From the NCBI GenBank assembly GCA_024638545.1, contig JAHEKD010000165.1, positions 1 through 6,073 of the forward strand: a stretch of 6,073 nt of DNA, given 5' to 3'. The notes beneath the pieces are model-generated. The model ran no database searches and was not told where the DNA came from. It saw only the letters and a list, made by a program, of their open reading frames with translations. Below, piece after piece: positions 5,498 through 6,073 of the stretch; position 1 is the stretch's first letter; every line of letters starts with the position of its first letter. This DNA comes from Gammaproteobacteria bacterium (GTDB lineage Bacteria > Pseudomonadota > Gammaproteobacteria > Arenicellales > JAHEKD01). The translations under genes and the position numbers were made by a program.

Positions 5498-5788
5498 ATG
5501 CCAACCCGACGCCCTCGCCGCAGCGCCGTCCAATGGGCTGAAATTATCACCCACTACCGCCGGTCAAATCTGAGTGCCAAGCGGTATTGTGATCAACACG
5601 ATTATTCCCTGGCGACGTTCCGAAAATGGCAGACCCGATTTAGCCGGCACAATGTAACCGATGATACATCGTCTTCAGGCCGCCTGGTTGAACTGGTTGC
5701 TGCAAAATCAACCGAGCCCACCCTCTCACATACCCTGCTGATCGAACTTGATCTGGGATCGGGCATGCACCTTAAGATCAGTCGCTGA
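5498..5788 (+). CDS. tnpA: IS66 family accessory protein TnpA
   Basis: This is a small helix-turn-helix protein needed with TnpB for IS66 transposition, though its exact role is unclear. The 96-residue product has the family features. It starts basic (MPTRRPRRSA). The HTH segment reads VQWAEIITHYRRSNLSAKRY (11-30), followed by CDQHDYSLATFRKWQTRF (31-48), like the AFCEARGLSLSTFQYWRRR pattern of relatives. After a variable linker comes a C-terminal strand pair (LVELVAA, LIELDLGSGMHLKI). The ATG follows GGAG (5487-5490) at good spacing. The stop lies two bases before tnpB. Confidence 0.85.
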   Translation: MPTRRPRRSAVQWAEIITHYRRSNLSAKRYCDQHDYSLATFRKWQTRFSRHNVTDDTSSSGRLVELVAAKSTEPTLSHTLLIELDLGSGMHLKISR

Positions 5789-5790
5789 AC

Positions 5791-6073
5791 ATGCTCTATC
5801 CTGGGTCCGGTGTCCGCATCTGGCTGTACACCGGGGCGACCGACATGCGCAAAAGCTTTAATGGCCTATCTGCCCTGGTCAAACATCAGTTGGACAAGGA
5901 CCCGCTCAACGGCCACTGGTATGTCTTTGTCAATCGCCGTAAGACGTTGATAAAGATTCTGTATTTTGAGTCCAATGGTTATGCAATATGGAGTAAACGT
6001 CTGGAGCAGGGCCAGTTTATCACGCACCGAATCAGCGACCATCAACACGCGATCACCCTGGCGGAGCTGCAGT
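5791..6073 (+). CDS. tnpB: IS66 family protein TnpB (Orf2), 3' end outside window
   Basis: The visible 94 codons read MLYPGSGVRIWLYTGATDMR and continue with KSFNGLSALVKHQLDKDP, YVFVNRRKTLIKILYF and GYAIWSKRLEQGQF, the hallmark sequence of IS66 TnpB. The family is usually about 115-120 residues, so roughly the last fifth is missing. TnpB is an accessory protein required for transposition; the DDE transposase is TnpC. Start and stop of the two genes are separated by two bases, and no strong Shine-Dalgarno is present, so translation is likely coupled to tnpA. Confidence 0.9.
   Translation, partial: MLYPGSGVRIWLYTGATDMRKSFNGLSALVKHQLDKDPLNGHWYVFVNRRKTLIKILYFESNGYAIWSKRLEQGQFITHRISDHQHAITLAELQ

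Larger units (their letters stand above)
5415..6073 (+). mobile_element. IS66-family insertion sequence, left part, cut by the window end
   Basis: The element shows the IS66 order: a terminal sequence beginning GTAAGCGG, a short leader, tnpA, then tnpB starting two bases after the tnpA stop. The transposase gene tnpC (DDE), which would normally follow, and the right end lie beyond the window. IS66 elements usually make an 8-bp target duplication; the left copy would be TGCAGTGT (5407-5414), which cannot be confirmed here. tnpA and tnpB have no frameshift or internal stop in the visible part, so the element may be intact. Confidence 0.85.

Noticed and set aside
5866..6048. 60-codon minus-strand open frame
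   Set aside because: It is the antisense of tnpB, which has strong family motifs in the plus direction.

Overview
The window looks like chromosomal DNA from a gammaproteobacterium. The Ffh, S16, RimM, TrmD, L19 and XerD proteins all read closely along the E. coli/Pseudomonas versions. The order ffh, rpsP-rimM-trmD-rplS, then xerD is also a gammaproteobacterial arrangement, and xerD close behind this operon is known from Pseudomonas. I cannot name a genus. Base composition is moderate in the core genes, visibly AT-rich just after the tRNA, and richer in GC again in the insertion sequence.

Layout. Positions 1-338 are an intergenic region. Its left edge may hold the first codons of a minus-strand membrane protein. 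It also carries promoter-like boxes, a foldable stretch ending in a T-run (possible small RNA or attenuated leader), and a likely promoter for ffh. ffh (339-1706) encodes the signal recognition particle GTPase. A promoter-like pair then leads into the classic rpsP-rimM-trmD-rplS operon (1806-3821), which couples two ribosomal proteins with a 30S maturation factor and the tRNA m1G37 methyltransferase. xerD (3905-4801) encodes the chromosome-dimer-resolving tyrosine recombinase. A tRNA-Asn(GTT) gene with its own good promoter follows (4885-4960).

Downstream of the tRNA the character changes. Positions 4961-5414 are AT-rich and contain no intact gene. They hold minus-strand coding debris, including 32 codons that look like the C-terminus of a tyrosine integrase, with H-box and catalytic Tyr spacing. 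At about 5415 an IS66-family insertion sequence begins, with a GTAAGCGG-type end, tnpA (5498-5788) and a truncated tnpB (5791 to the window end). The tRNA 3' end, integrase remnant and IS together suggest the eroded edge of an element once integrated at tRNA-Asn.

The most unusual feature in a core gene is the C-terminal tail of ribosomal protein S16. It is an in-frame 18-bp minisatellite (six copies, the last four identical) that adds about 36 residues of QAQATE-type repeat. Also of note are the TTG start of rimM, overlapped by a 7-codon upstream ORF, and the structured region ahead of ffh. I see no CRISPR array, and no clearly novel defence or biosynthetic system in this window.
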